64,000 bases of DNA from Zygnema cylindricum (GCA_037447655.1 JBBHKE010001823.1:113554-177553), one strand, 5' to 3'; positions 46,715 to 57,024 are shown, counted from the stretch's first letter. Made by a program: numbers and translations. The notes: generated from the letters alone by a model not told the origin.

Positions 46715-47203
46715 CTCGGTGGAGGGGAAGTCAAAATTCATACATGGAGCGATGCGAGCTACGGAGATATGCCCAGTCGACGCTCCACCACCGGATACAT
46801 TTTGAAGATTGGAAGTGGAACTTGCTGTTGGAGCAGCAAACTTCAAAAGGTAACACCTCAGTCTACCATAGAGGCTGAGTACATGGCTGCCAGCTCGGCT
46901 GTTAAGGAGTTACTTTGGGTAAAGTCTCTTCTCCAAGAGCTTCTCTTTATGCAATCTGGACCACATATAGTGTAATGTCACAATCAGGCAGCAATTGCTA
47001 TTGCATCTAATCCCGTCATCACTTTAAGTGTAAGCACATTGATATCAAGCTACATTTTGTAAGAGAAAAAATGATGGGAAAAGTCCTTAAGTTGAGTTTT
47101 TTACCGGATGAGCAAATGGTGGCTGATATGATGACAAAACACTTACCTGCTCCCAAATTGAAGTTATGTAGAGAGGCATGTGGACTGAGTGACTAGCAGA
47201 GTC
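46715..47203 (+). pseudogene. Copia RNase H, C-terminal pol
   Basis: RNase H that would degrade the RNA strand during reverse transcription. WSDASYGDMPSRRSTTGYIL, then CCWSSKLQKVTPQSTIEAEY, then AASSAVKELLWVKSLL are the standard Copia RNase H blocks (catalytic Asp in SDASY, Glu in EAEY). One stop follows at 46,973, after which SNPVITL and DEQMVADMMTK complete the C-terminus. The rest of pol is absent. Confidence 0.85.
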
Positions 47204-47219
47204 TAAAGATTTAGGGGAG
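47204..47219 (+). promoter_or_regulatory. polypurine tract
   Basis: AAAGATTTAGGGGAG directly precedes the TGTTGTTTTT start of the 3' LTR, identical to the tract at 15,886. Confidence 0.75.
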
Positions 47220-48062
47220 TGTTGTTTTTAGAAAGCTTTAGTCCTCTCTATGCCTCAACTGTGAGGGAGAGAGAGTTATTCAAGACTTAAGCTATTTTTG
47301 GTTGAGTTCGGTTCAATGGTTACCAAAATTAGCCTGACAGTGAAGTTGGGAGTTCATGGTTCATTCACACTTGGGACACGCGTCGTCACTTGAGAGAAAT
47401 GCGTGAGTATGTCCTCCGTGGACGTACGGAAATTCGGCAGGACCACGGGACTTCGTGAAGTCGGTTCTACGGTGCCGAATCCTCTAATCGGACGGCTGAC
47501 AGCCCCCACCAACAAATATTGACAAGGCGTGACTAGATCACTTTCACTTTACGTTGTCTGAACTTCGGTGTAAATATTTGGTAGAATAGAATTTTGTTTG
47601 TAGTGAATTAGTTGTTTAGTGTTGAGAATGTGGTTTATGACATACCTTCAGTACACAGGTCTACTCATAGTATTTGTTGTGTTAGAATGTTATATGTACG
47701 GCTGGAATGCCTCCGTACAGCTTAGTGTAGTTTCGGTGTATAGAAGTAGGACTTAGTGAATTTGATTCATTAGGAACAAATGATATGAAAACTGTACACT
47801 CAGTTTTATATTATTTCATTTCTGCATATCTCACAGATCTGTGAGCGGAATTCATTTAAATTTTGTGTGTGTGTTTCTTTGTATGTAATATACAGTGTGG
47901 TAAATTTGCAGGACCATTATATTACCTTTCTGAAAGTTATAGTCTGTCAAAGTTTCTGTTCAACCATCGGTATTTGTGGAAGCTTCCTCTTTTGATTTGT
48001 TCTTCGATGACTCTTGCTGCATCTTCTTCATATTCAGTGCCAGCAGTTGTATCAGAACAACA
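47220..48062 (+). repeat. 3' LTR, family-B-like, plus orientation
   Basis: Starts TGTTGTTTTTAGAAAGCTTT, then AGTCCTCTCT, as in the reverse complement of the family-B LTR end at 57,024, and ends GTATCAGAACAACA. An ATG at 48,007 opens the LTR-encoded Gag leader MTLAASSSYSVPAVVSEQQ, analogous to MACDLVAVGATTVVTEQQ of family B. The 5' LTR of this mosaic belongs to family A, so the two ends do not match. Confidence 0.8.
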
Positions 48063-48560
48063 CGTGAAAGCGCCTCTCTCTCTCTCCCTCTCCCACTAAC
48101 GCGTATATCTCACAATTGCTACAATGAAAAAATGCAAGAAAGGTATCAAATGAAAGATCTCTAAAAAATATATTTTTTGGCTATCTTTTAGCTTATTTTG
48201 AAAGCAAGTAGAGTGAGAACAGACAACAAAACAAAATTTGGAAACCATGGCAAAATGTATTTGATTCAGTGAGTTGACGCTATCATAAGTGAGCATGACG
48301 TCAAAATGTCACAAACCCTAAACATCTACAATGTCACAAGTAGCTAGACGTCTACAAATGTTGTTATTTTGTAAACGTTACCAATTGTCGCGAGTTTTGT
48401 AATCGTCTACAAACGGTCACAAATTATACCCATGTCTACATCCGTCACAATCTAGAGTAACGATTTGATTTTTCTACATAACAATGCTATGAACGTAGTA
48501 TGAGAATCTTCGCTAAAAACAACGTTACAAGTCTAAAGTTTCGGTTACATGGGAAAGTGT
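48063..48560. mobile_element. inverted copy of the foldback-like repeat at 19.4-19.9 kb
   Basis: The reverse complement matches 19,400-19,880: CTCTCCCTCTCCCACTA corresponds to TAGTGGGAGAGGGAGAG at 19,857, and TTTCGGTTACATGGGAAAG at 48,538 corresponds to the CTTTCCCATATAACCGAAA end at 19,408. It stops where the LTR at 47,220-48,062 begins, so the LTR insertion cut or abuts it. Confidence 0.6.
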
Positions 48561-49000
48561 CATAAGTCATACAAATATACACCAGAGCTTACAACTGACT
48601 GTATGGAGGCATACTAGCCGTACGTAACCTATAAACTACCTCTATTAATGTGAGTGTACCCAATTCTTTGTGATATGTCATAAACAAAAGATCTACACTG
48701 ATAATTAATACACATATGACAAAACATTTTTGTAAATATTAACAAACCTTAAGAATTTCGTCAAATCAATCAGGATCGTACAAAATTAATATCATGCCAT
48801 TTCACGTCCCTCACCAAAATTACCAAACTGACTGCGTCGCTCCGTAGCTCTTATTCGGAATTCTTGATGTCGTGACTTGTGGTCACACAATCCACTTGAC
48901 GAACTAACGTCACCTCATCAAAATTAGTCCGTACTCGCGGCGTTCTTTTTACTAACTCCTGCTCACTCCACTTTCAGTTCGAAATCCTCTCGTCATCATT
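48561..49000. repeat. dispersed repeat shared with 61.3-61.86 kb
   Basis: CTTGATGTCGTGACTTGTGG, ATCCACTTGACGA and GCGGCGTTCTTTTTA recur at 61,643-61,805 (CTTGATGTCGCGCCACGTGG, GTCCACTTGACAA, GCGGCGTCCTTTTTA) in the same order. Class unknown; possibly a diverged LTR. Confidence 0.55.
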
Positions 49001-49496
49001 ATGATTCGTACTTGCAGTGTACCTTTTCAAAATATTCCAAATCGGGTTGCTTCACGATCCGCCGTACATTTACATATTACGCACCTTTATTTAGGTTTTG
49101 TTCGCGCCACTCAAATAATTGCGTACATCCCAAAACATTTAGTACCATTACTTTCAAAATTCGAAAAGTTAAGAAACTGAAAAAAATTACGCATTTTCGT
49201 AATAAACTCAAAATTCCATACGAATGAAACCTCCTAGGAAAAACAACGACCTGGCAACCACGGGGCTACACTAGCGACCAGGTCCATAGTTGTTCAAATT
49301 GCATATTAGGCACGAAACGAACACGCAAATAATACGTTCGTTTCACATTTGTCGATTTTAAAAAATCATTAAAATGCGTACCCGATTATGTATCCCTACG
49401 TTTCCATACATTTTTTTAAATTTGAAATTTGAAATTTAGGGTGAAGACCATTAGAGGGAAAAAGTGGTTGTTTACTGAAGGTCGTAATGTTTCGTA
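49001..49496. other. no recognisable gene
   Basis: AT-rich, non-coding; contains GACCAGGTC words (49,240-49,290) that also occur near 54,790. Confidence 0.4.
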
Positions 49497-49723
49497 CAGT
49501 ACACCGCCAATCGCTATTAGCGTTGTGTACGCTAATCCCGTCCCGCTTTTTTTTGTTTTTATTCTCAAATAGAATTATCCACACTATTTAAAAAAAGCCC
49601 TAATTCCTAATTAGAGTAATCGATTTCTTCCAAAATTTCCAAATTCCCAATTAGCGTACACCACGCTAAATAATAGTATACGCTAATCAAACCTACACGC
49701 TAATAGCGATTGGCGGTGTACCG
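49497..49723. mobile_element. 227-bp Tc1/mariner-like MITE with 24-bp perfect inverted ends
   Basis: The core ends 49,499-49,522 and 49,698-49,721 are perfect reverse complements (GTACACCGCCAATCGCTATT plus four further bases). The outer two bases are CA on the left and CG on the right. TA flanks both sides (49,495-49,496 and 49,724-49,725). The interior repeats smaller inverted words (ACGCTAAT, ATTAGCGT). Size, TA duplication and lack of coding match Stowaway-type MITEs. Confidence 0.85.
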
Positions 49724-49725
49724 TA

Positions 49726-50277
49726 TCATTTTTTTTTGTCATAAAAAAAGGTCACGGAATGATTGATTTGATTCTCTAAGGTTATGGCCTTATGGGCATA
49801 AACCGTGACCGTCGGACGCAAAATCAGATGTCAAACCTTTCAATTTGCAACAAGTGAACTCAAGGAGGTCAATTTTAAGAGCCTGAACGTATATCATTAT
49901 GCCGCGCGGAAAAGTGAAAAAATATTTACGATGAACGCGCGATCAGGTGGCTAAATGTCCCATAGGCCATGTGCTTTCCGCCACGCTGGATGTGAGGCCA
50001 CCAGGAGCCACAAGAAAATCTTTGACGGAGGATATTCTTTCACGCTCCTTTTGCCATCCACTAACCAATTTGATTTTTTTGTATGCTTTTACAAATCTTA
50101 AGTTTAGTCCGCCCGAACAGATTTTATTCAATACCTCGTACGAGTCACATTTTACCTCCACTGATACAAATATGAGTGTTGGGTATCGGGTACCTGAAAT
50201 TTGATATTTATTGAATATCGGCAAAAAGACCTCGATATCCAACACTAGTGGTCACACTTGCCCATCAAAGATTTTAG
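49726..50277. other. no recognisable gene
   Basis: Unique-looking sequence up to the target site of the family-A element. Contains no supported ORF. Confidence 0.4.
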
Positions 50278-50282
50278 GTAGA
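50278..50282. other. target-site duplication GTAGA (left)
   Basis: GTAGA precedes the left LTR and is repeated at 54,490-54,494 after the right LTR. Confidence 0.92.
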
Positions 50283-51461
50283 TGAAACTCTGAGACCTCC
50301 ATTGGCCCTCAGAGTATGCAGATCCAAAAGAAGCTTATCTAGATAGTGCCGACTCCAAATTGATATAAACCCAAGTGACTGACCCCTTGACAGTCAGAAC
50401 CCCAATATAGATTCACCCCTGTGAAATCACACTTTCTGTGTGGTCAGTTCCACCACAGAATGCAAAGTTAGAATATGAGATTTGGACACATTCACCCACT
50501 TTGACTTTCCCTTAGAAATGCAGCCACCCTGGTAGACAAAAACTCTGACCGACTACACCCCTGTGTAGCCTGGACTCCCCTGAGTCCGCAGCAAAAAGAA
50601 TCACTGAAAATGGTCAAGTAAATTGATAGTTATGGCTGGCCAAAGTTTGCCATTTATACAAGGTGCTCTCTGGGAGAGGCAGCTACTTACCCAGAATTTT
50701 CTAAGTCCTATCCCCCCCTCTAAAACTCTATCTACTGAAGTACGGCACCAATTAAAATACTGTGTCGTACATAAAAGTACAGGTGCCGGTGTACTTTATG
50801 TACGGCCATCGTACGACATGGCAAAAATGTTGACACATGTCATATCGGGATTCGTTTCCGTAATCTCCGGAGTTGCCGCAATCCAATGTGGTTTTGCCAC
50901 GTGTCATTCGATGTGGCGGTGATCGCAAACCGCCAAAATCCTATTCCGCGATCTCGGCATCTTTCGCGGCCGTCCGATCAAATCCGGATTTCAATCGTAG
51001 CCGTCATAAATACTTGCGCGGTATTCTTTTTGATGTTTAACAAAATGCGCGGTATTTATTTCGTAACCGTATCCTACTTCGTACTTTATATAACTGTATC
51101 TATGCACTACGTATACATTTATAGTTAAATGATAAAGTCTACGTGAAACTAAATAAATACGTATCAAACCTAATATGTCCTAGTACTAACGCTAGACTAA
51201 ACGGTAAAAGCTACCGGCTGTTACCGGTTGTCAGACGACAAGTTCCAGGATCAATTCTTGGAACCGTCAACTAACTTTTGGTAAGAGTACCTAACCTACC
51301 CCTTGTCTACTCTAGAGAGCTTAGGCAGCCATGGCTCTAGCTCCCTATCCAGCCTTCAGTGACTATAACAAGTGTGGGGGCTTGGAAGGGGAGTTAGAGG
51401 CAGACCGCCTCAGCTCTTTTTCTATCCTAATACAGACCTAGAAAATACTCAAATATCAACA
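50283..51461 (-). repeat. 3' LTR, family A
   Basis: TGAAACTCTGAGACCTCC to AAATATCAACA as written on plus. In element orientation it starts TGTTGATATTTG and ends GAGTTTCA. It is followed (plus) by CTCCCCTTATTTTCTAG, the polypurine tract complement. Confidence 0.93.
51183..51275 (+). other. tRNA-like module in the LTR (antisense)
   Basis: Same module as at 54,211-54,297: A-box-like TAGACTAAACGG, anticodon-arm-like ACCGGCTGTTACCGGT, and B-box-like GGATCAATTC(T/C) inside a T-arm, with a T-run near 51,417. See the right LTR entry. Confidence 0.55.
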
Positions 51462-51478
51462 CTCCCCTTATTTTCTAG
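51462..51478 (-). promoter_or_regulatory. polypurine tract, family A
   Basis: Minus-strand CTAGAAAATAAGGGGAG ending at the LTR. It begins only a few bases after the ORF stop, so the interior is essentially all coding. Confidence 0.8.
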
Positions 51479-51479
51479 T

Positions 51480-53330
51480 CTATTTTTCTTTCCACAAACA
51501 AGTAAACAAACACCCCCTCCTCTTTTTCCTTTTCTTTTTCCTTTTTCCTTTTCCTTTCATAAAACTTAAGTATTTAACACAGTGCATTAAATGAACTGAA
51601 ATGATAATTATATCACATATTTTATTTAACATCCCATTTTTCTTAAATCCGAGCAAAGATTTTATCCAACTCTTCCCTTTTCCATCTACACTAAATCCAC
51701 TTTCCCTCTTGAAATTCAAACAACCAGCCCCATCCCCAACCTTCAACACATACCCGGATGATAACCCTTTTACAGGCACATCTTCACAAGAGACATCACA
51801 CCAAGTAGTGATGTCAAATTCATCCACCTCCAAATATTCCCAAAAACCACTAGTCCCCACTAAGTTCCTCATAAGATCTACATCTTTCGTAATCATATTT
51901 TTATCCATGATAATTACCCCATTTTTTGAACTTCCCTCACTGTCTCCCATGGAATTCTTTCCACTATCACTTTCTATTTTAATTCCCAATAAATATTTCT
52001 CTTCTCCCCTATCCTTTAAAACCCCCTCTAAAATTAATTCTTCCCTTTCCTCGGAATCCGTTGAAGTCTCCCTTTCCGACCAGTTTTCTGTTTCCAAAAT
52101 ATCTATGAAACTATCCTCAATATTTTGAACTTCTTCAAGTATCTCCTCTCTCTTTACTTCCCTTATACCTCCAAAAGCACACTGTTGCCTTCGTCCATTT
52201 TCTGTGTACTTTTCTATCTTCCCCATTCTACCGATGTGAAGAAGCTCCAATTTTTCTTCATCCTCTTTCTCCTCTTCCTCTTCGTCCTCCTCATCCACAT
52301 TCCAACTTCTAAGTTTTTCCAAACAAGGGCATTCCTCCATATAATGACCCGGTTCCCTACAAAAGAAGCAAACCCCTTTTTTCAAAGCTCCCGTGTCTCT
52401 TCTTCTCCCTCTTTTTCCACCAAAGTTCCGATAAGGTTTACCTTTGTCTTTCTTCCTCTCATCACGCTTCCGCTCGTCACCACCGTTCCTCTCATCACGC
52501 TTCCGCCAATCACCACCAGCTGAAAAAGCATTGACCCTGTCCTTTCCCCTACGAAGCTCCAAAGTGCTTTCCCTCACAAGAATTATCCCCATGGTAAAGC
52601 TCCAAGTCCATGAGGAGCCATCCCTTGCCTGCATACGATAAATAATGCTTTCGTACTCACTTGGGAGTTTCATAAGTAGTGTATTAATCTTACCCTCCTC
52701 AGATTCTACACATCCCGCACTAGCTAGCTCAACATATAACGCAGCAATATCATTGCAAAACTCTATCATGCTACCGCCTTTATAAACATAGGCATCTATT
52801 TCCTGTTTTACTAATTGCTGCCTCTGAATAGTCTCACTCTTATAAATCTGAATTAGTACTTCCCATATCTCTGAAGACTTGGTTAGACTTAAAAGAGTGA
52901 TAGCTATCGACTTACACACATATCTAAGTATGAGATGTTTTGCTATAGTATTTTTGTATTCCCATATTTTTCTGTCATTTTCTTCAGTTTTAATCCCTAC
53001 ATGTGGTACCATAGCTGAGAGCCTAGCTCCCCTCACCATAGGTGTCCCTTTTTCCTTCTCCCCTATTTCCCCATCCACGGAAAGATTCTTCCCTTCACCT
53101 TCCGTTGCATCTGAGCTCCGGATGATATTCTGGGCAGCCTCAGATGAATCTCCATAGTAAGCTCCTCCAAAGCCAGGTGGCGGACATCTCACTTGTCCCG
53201 AAACAATTCCCCATAAGTGCTTCTCGAAAAGCAATCCCGCCATTGTAAACTCCCAATAAGTGAAGTCTGTTCCATCGAACATAGGCACCCTCGATGGTGG
53301 GCCAATAACCTGAAACTCTGAGACCTCCAT
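51480..53330 (-). CDS. Gag with in-frame fusion to RT/RNase H remnants (616 aa)
   Basis: Intact Gag of a Copia element. The ATG at 53,330 lies inside the 5' LTR, 20 bases before its end; the frame then reads through LTR end and primer site as QVIGPPSRVPMFDGTDFTYW. Residues about 1-260 are the capsid region (KIWEYKNTIAKHLILRYV, IDAYVYKGGSMIEFCNDIAA, LLMKLPSEY). Residues about 270-318 are very basic (KRDERK repeats), followed by a perfect CX2CX4HX4C knuckle CFFCREPGHYMEEC at residues 321-334 and an acidic patch (DEEDEEEEEKEDEE). Residues about 450-600 carry scraps of pol: KYLLGIKIE of RT, then DITTWCDVSCEDVPVKGLSS and GYVLKVGDGAGC of RNase H. The RNase H Asp block is kept but the Glu block and fold are lost, so no enzyme activity is expected. 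It ends in a KKKRKKRR tail. No internal stop in 616 codons suggests recent or selected coding. Confidence 0.88.
   Translation of the reverse strand: MEVSEFQVIGPPSRVPMFDGTDFTYWEFTMAGLLFEKHLWGIVSGQVRCPPPGFGGAYYGDSSEAAQNIIRSSDATEGEGKNLSVDGEIGEKEKGTPMVRGARLSAMVPHVGIKTEENDRKIWEYKNTIAKHLILRYVCKSIAITLLSLTKSSEIWEVLIQIYKSETIQRQQLVKQEIDAYVYKGGSMIEFCNDIAALYVELASAGCVESEEGKINTLLMKLPSEYESIIYRMQARDGSSWTWSFTMGIILVRESTLELRRGKDRVNAFSAGGDWRKRDERNGGDERKRDERKKDKGKPYRNFGGKRGRRRDTGALKKGVCFFCREPGHYMEECPCLEKLRSWNVDEEDEEEEEKEDEEKLELLHIGRMGKIEKYTENGRRQQCAFGGIREVKREEILEEVQNIEDSFIDILETENWSERETSTDSEEREELILEGVLKDRGEEKYLLGIKIESDSGKNSMGDSEGSSKNGVIIMDKNMITKDVDLMRNLVGTSGFWEYLEVDEFDITTWCDVSCEDVPVKGLSSGYVLKVGDGAGCLNFKRESGFSVDGKGKSWIKSLLGFKKNGMLNKICDIIIISVHLMHCVKYLSFMKGKGKRKKKRKKRRGCLFTCLWKEK
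53296..53310 (-). promoter_or_regulatory. primer binding site, family A
   Basis: Minus-strand GGTTATTGGCCCACC directly follows the 5' LTR. It differs at one position from the initiator tRNA-Met anticodon-arm complement GGTTATGGGCCC and is translated as VIGP within Gag. Confidence 0.75.
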
Positions 53331-54489
53331 TGGCCCTCAGAGTATGCAGATCCAAAAGAAGCTTATCTAGATAGTGCCGACTCCAAATTGATATAAACCC
53401 AAGTGACTGACCCCTTGACAGTCAGAACCCCAATATAGATTCACCCCTGTGAAATCACACTTTCTGTGTGGTCAGTTCCACCACAGAATGCAAAGTTAGA
53501 ATATGAGATTTGGACACATTCACCCACTTTGACTTTCCCTTAGAAATACAGCCACCCTGGCAGACAAAAACTCTGACCGACTACACCCCTGTATAGCCTG
53601 GACTCCCCTGAGTCCGCAGCAAAAAGAATCACTGAAAATGGTCAAGTAAATTGATAGTTATGGCTGGCCAAAGTTTGCCATTTATACAGAGTGCTCTCTG
53701 GGAGAGGCAGCTACTTACCCAGAATTTTCTAAGTCCTATCCCCCCTCTAAAACTCTATCTACTGAAGTACGGCACCAATTAAAATACTGTGTCGTACATA
53801 AAAGTACAGGTGCCGGTGTACTTTATGTACGGCCATCGTACGACATGGCAAAAATGTCGACACATGTCATATCGGGATTCGTTTCCGTAATCTCCGGAGT
53901 TGCCGCAATCCAATGTGGTTTTGCCACGTGTCATTCGATGTGGCGGTGATTGCAAACCGCCAAAATCCTATTCCGCGATCTCGGCATCTTTCGCGGCCGT
54001 CGGATCAAATCCGGATTTCAATCGTAACCGTCATAAATACTTGCGCGGTATTCTTTTTGATGTTTAACAAAATGCGCGGTATTTATTTCGTAACCGTATC
54101 GTACTTCGTACTTTATATAACTGTATCTATGCACTACGTATACATTTCTAGTTAAATGATAAAGTCTACGTGAAACTAAATAAATACGTATCAAACCTAA
54201 TATATCCTAGTACTAGCGCTAGACTAAACGGTTAAAGCTACCGGCTGTTACCGGTTGTCAGACGACAGGTTCCAGGATCAATTCCTAGAACCGTCAGCTA
54301 ACTTTTGGTAAGAGTACCTAACTTACCCCTTGTTTACTCTAGAGAGCTTAGGCAGCCATGGCTCTAGCTCCCTATCCAGCCTTCAGTGACTACAACAAGT
54401 GTGGGGGCTTGGAAAGGGGAGTTAGAGGCAGACCGCCTCAGCTCTTTTTCTATCCTAATACAGACCTAGAAAATACTCAAATATCAACA
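53311..54489 (-). repeat. 5' LTR, family A
   Basis: 1179 bp, the partner of 50,283-51,461. It carries the element promoter (not located precisely), the gag start codon at 53,330, and the antisense tRNA-like module. Confidence 0.93.
54211..54297 (+). other. tRNA-like module in the LTR (antisense), A box, B box, T5
   Basis: On the plus strand (antisense to the element): TAGACTAAACGG (54,220-54,231) resembles an A box and D-arm. ACCGG-CTGTTA-CCGGT (54,240-54,255) folds as an anticodon-like hairpin with a 6-base loop. CCAGG-ATCAATT-CCTAG is T-arm-like, with GGATCAATTCC (54,275-54,285) close to the B-box consensus. Box spacing is 55 bp. A TTTTT run (54,445-54,449) could terminate polymerase III. 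No matching 5' acceptor strand exists, so it is tRNA-derived or tRNA-mimicking, not a tRNA gene. The module recurs in all family-A LTRs long enough to contain it. Confidence 0.55.
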
Positions 54490-54494
54490 GTAGA

Positions 54495-55107
54495 TTGGCA
54501 AGATTGCAAGAATTTCTTATTTGGAATGAACCAACATGTGCCACGCAAAAGAAAAGGTGATTAGTAACCCGACAAAATGGAACGGAGGCCACATTTAGTG
54601 ACACCGCCTAATGGAACCACGACCTTAAAATTTAAAATTTTCAATGCGTCTCTTTTTTAAAAAAAATGTACAGTTTCCCGTTCAGTTTTCCGTGTAGAAA
54701 ATACTATGTGAATTTTAACGAAAAGTATAAAACTAACAAAAAGTATGTAGGAATTGTAATAAAGGAAAAAATCACACGAATTAAACAACTATGACCAGGT
54801 CGTTGAACAATTGACCAAACAACAAAATTTGTACAATTCGACGTACAATTAAAACAAAACGAATTTCACAAAAAGAATGAAAGTCACAAATACTACGTCA
54901 AAATCGAAAAATAAAAAAAACAAAATCCGTACAAATTTGATATATATGCTAAACGGTAAGCATCCCACCAATTTTTGTTAAGCCTGTTAAGTCTGATGAT
55001 GTAGTTTCGTGGAGAGACATCAACTGCCTCCCCCATCTGAATCCGTTGCTACACCACTGCTTCCGCTTCCTCCATAAAGCTTTCCACATTTTATAAAAAT
55101 AATTTAT

Positions 55108-55155
<48 letters not shown>

Positions 55156-55950
55156 TTCCTCTTTCAATTACAACAAATTCTTCCTACTAATTTCTATATC
55201 CGAATCTACTTCCCACAATTCTATCAAATTCAACTAAAAATTAAAACTAAAGGATCACACTTATAATATATCCTAGATCAAATAAATCCTGCCTCATTAT
55301 AACAAATCTACAAATTTGTTTTCTTTAATAATTAAATCCCAAAAATTTCCCATTCAAAATACATTAAACAAAAAGTATTTTCCCAAAAATTATATCGAAA
55401 TAAACAAACAAAATCTCACATATTCATCTAACTATCACAACAATTTTCAAAAAATAAAAACCTTTCAAATTTTCTAAATTTTTCAAACCCCGTTTCAACA
55501 ACTCAAAAATCTACATTATAAATCCAATTTTCAAAAATCATCGATCCACAAAATTTGGATCTCTCCACCACATGTCACAACTCCACCTTCTGGATCTCTC
55601 TCCCCAAAATGTCAAATCTCCACCTTCCACATCTCTCCATCAAACGTCAAATCTCCACCAAATGTCAAAACTTAACTTCTCGAATCTCTCCACCAAAAAC
55701 AAATATGTATTTTCCAAAAATAAAATATCATTTCTCAAAATTAATCATTTTCATTAAGGGTAGACATTTCGGCACTGTCACTAAGTTAACCCTTTGGGCG
55801 ATGCAAGATTAAAGTCGTCCTATACCACCACTATGACAAGGCCGATCTCATGAGTACACAGACACCATTACTGCACTACAACCGGCAAGAACAAAATTAA
55901 CCCGCTACAATGCGTGTGACACAAACCTATCTTGACTTAACCTAACATGT
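54495..55950. other. no recognisable gene; (AT)n and short tandem repeat
   Basis: AT-rich. Holds an (AT)n run at about 55,113-55,147 and, at 55,555-55,690, a degenerate array of ATCTCTCCACCAAAATGTCAA-like units. ORFs here are products of the array. Confidence 0.5.
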
Positions 55951-55990
55951 GATAGATGGGTTGTGGGCCCATAACCTGTTGTTCTTTGGT
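55951..55990 (-). mobile_element. relic LTR-end/primer-site junction, family B
   Basis: Minus-strand AGAACAACAGGTTATGGGCCC is the family-B LTR end followed by the primer site, as at 59,901-59,921, but only a few dozen bases are recognisable. It is a fragment of an older family-B copy next to the young one. Confidence 0.6.
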
Positions 55991-56131
55991 CTAAAATAGA
56001 CCGCAGAAGTAACCCAAACTATCAAACAAAATGTTAAGCAAAACTAGACCAATGAACAATCATTTGAAATGCATCCTCTATTTAACATACATGCATACAC
56101 AGATGCAATCATTCATCCGTACACAGACGGA

Positions 56132-56136
56132 GTAAG
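56132..56136. other. target-site duplication GTAAG (left)
   Basis: GTAAG before the left LTR, repeated at 60,800-60,804 after the right LTR. Confidence 0.92.
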
Positions 56137-57024
56137 TGTTGTTCTGTGACAACCGTAGTAGCACCAACTGCCACTAGATCACAAGCCATCACAGAACCAA
56201 AAGGGGAAGCACTCAAGGTACCAACTTCGACCCACTGCACAAAGCAGTCAATATGGCCAAATGGCCCAAAACTACACCAGCGTGTAGTTTACCACGTGTG
56301 CTGACAACTCACAAAGTTTCAAGCAAAACGCTCAAATAAACCAAGAGATATAGCCCAAAGAATATCCCTTAAAATGCACAAACGTGCCCTTTGAAACCTT
56401 GTACAAGGAATGCATAAAAATACTAACTCGTAGAATTTATACTTAATAAATTCTACTACTACCTATCTAGCCAATCACAGTACTGTAAAGAGTCCTACGG
56501 TACTTTCTAACCGTACTCTAAAGTAATCTGACTATGTACCTGGTGTATGTTAATTTAGTCAACGGTACGTCTACTTGTTTCATACAAAAGGACAACCCTT
56601 AATTGTCTACGTCTGACTTTCACTAACTGTACACACTAATATAAATGAACGTGAAGACAAATTCTCGTTTCCATAAGGTTATCGCCGACATTCAGACTTT
56701 TATAAGTGACGAGATCCACCGTGTCACTGTGGTCCACTTTCAGATCCTGGTAAGTATTTGTCGATCCGATCTTGTCTATCGGACGGTATGTCATAATTAA
56801 GTAGTGCGCGTCATTTCGTAATCTTTCTTATCACATAAATATCTTTTGATAAAGGACTTCTTGTAAATCTTGTCACGGAGTATGTCTTGTCACGAAGACT
56901 ACTGTAGTGACGTCTTCATACTATTTGTGTTACGTATAATCAAGTGACAACTCTAAAAATATTTCTAAGTCTTGAGGCTTCCTCTCACAAAATATAGAGA
57001 GGACTAAAGCTTTTAAAAACAACA
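56137..57024 (-). repeat. 3' LTR, family B
   Basis: As written on plus, TGTTGTTCTGTGACAACC to AAAAACAACA. Nearly identical to 59,913-60,799. Confidence 0.93.

Larger units (their letters stand above)
50283..54489 (-). mobile_element. young non-autonomous Copia element, family A (single ORF)
   Basis: A complete 4.2-kb element on the minus strand. Both LTRs are 1179 bp (50,283-51,461 and 53,311-54,489) and differ at only about twenty positions by eye. The target duplication GTAGA is perfect (50,278-50,282 and 54,490-54,494). The 1849-bp interior is one 616-codon ORF plus primer site and polypurine tract. Protease, integrase and most of reverse transcriptase are absent, so movement required enzymes from another element. 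This matches the type known as terminal-repeat retrotransposons carrying only gag, but with pol C-terminal remnants fused in frame. Confidence 0.93.

Noticed and set aside
51601-52523. Two plus-strand ORFs (175 and 132 codons) opposite the family-A Gag ORF
   Set aside because: Antisense shadows of a real coding frame; pyrimidine-rich, low-complexity translation.
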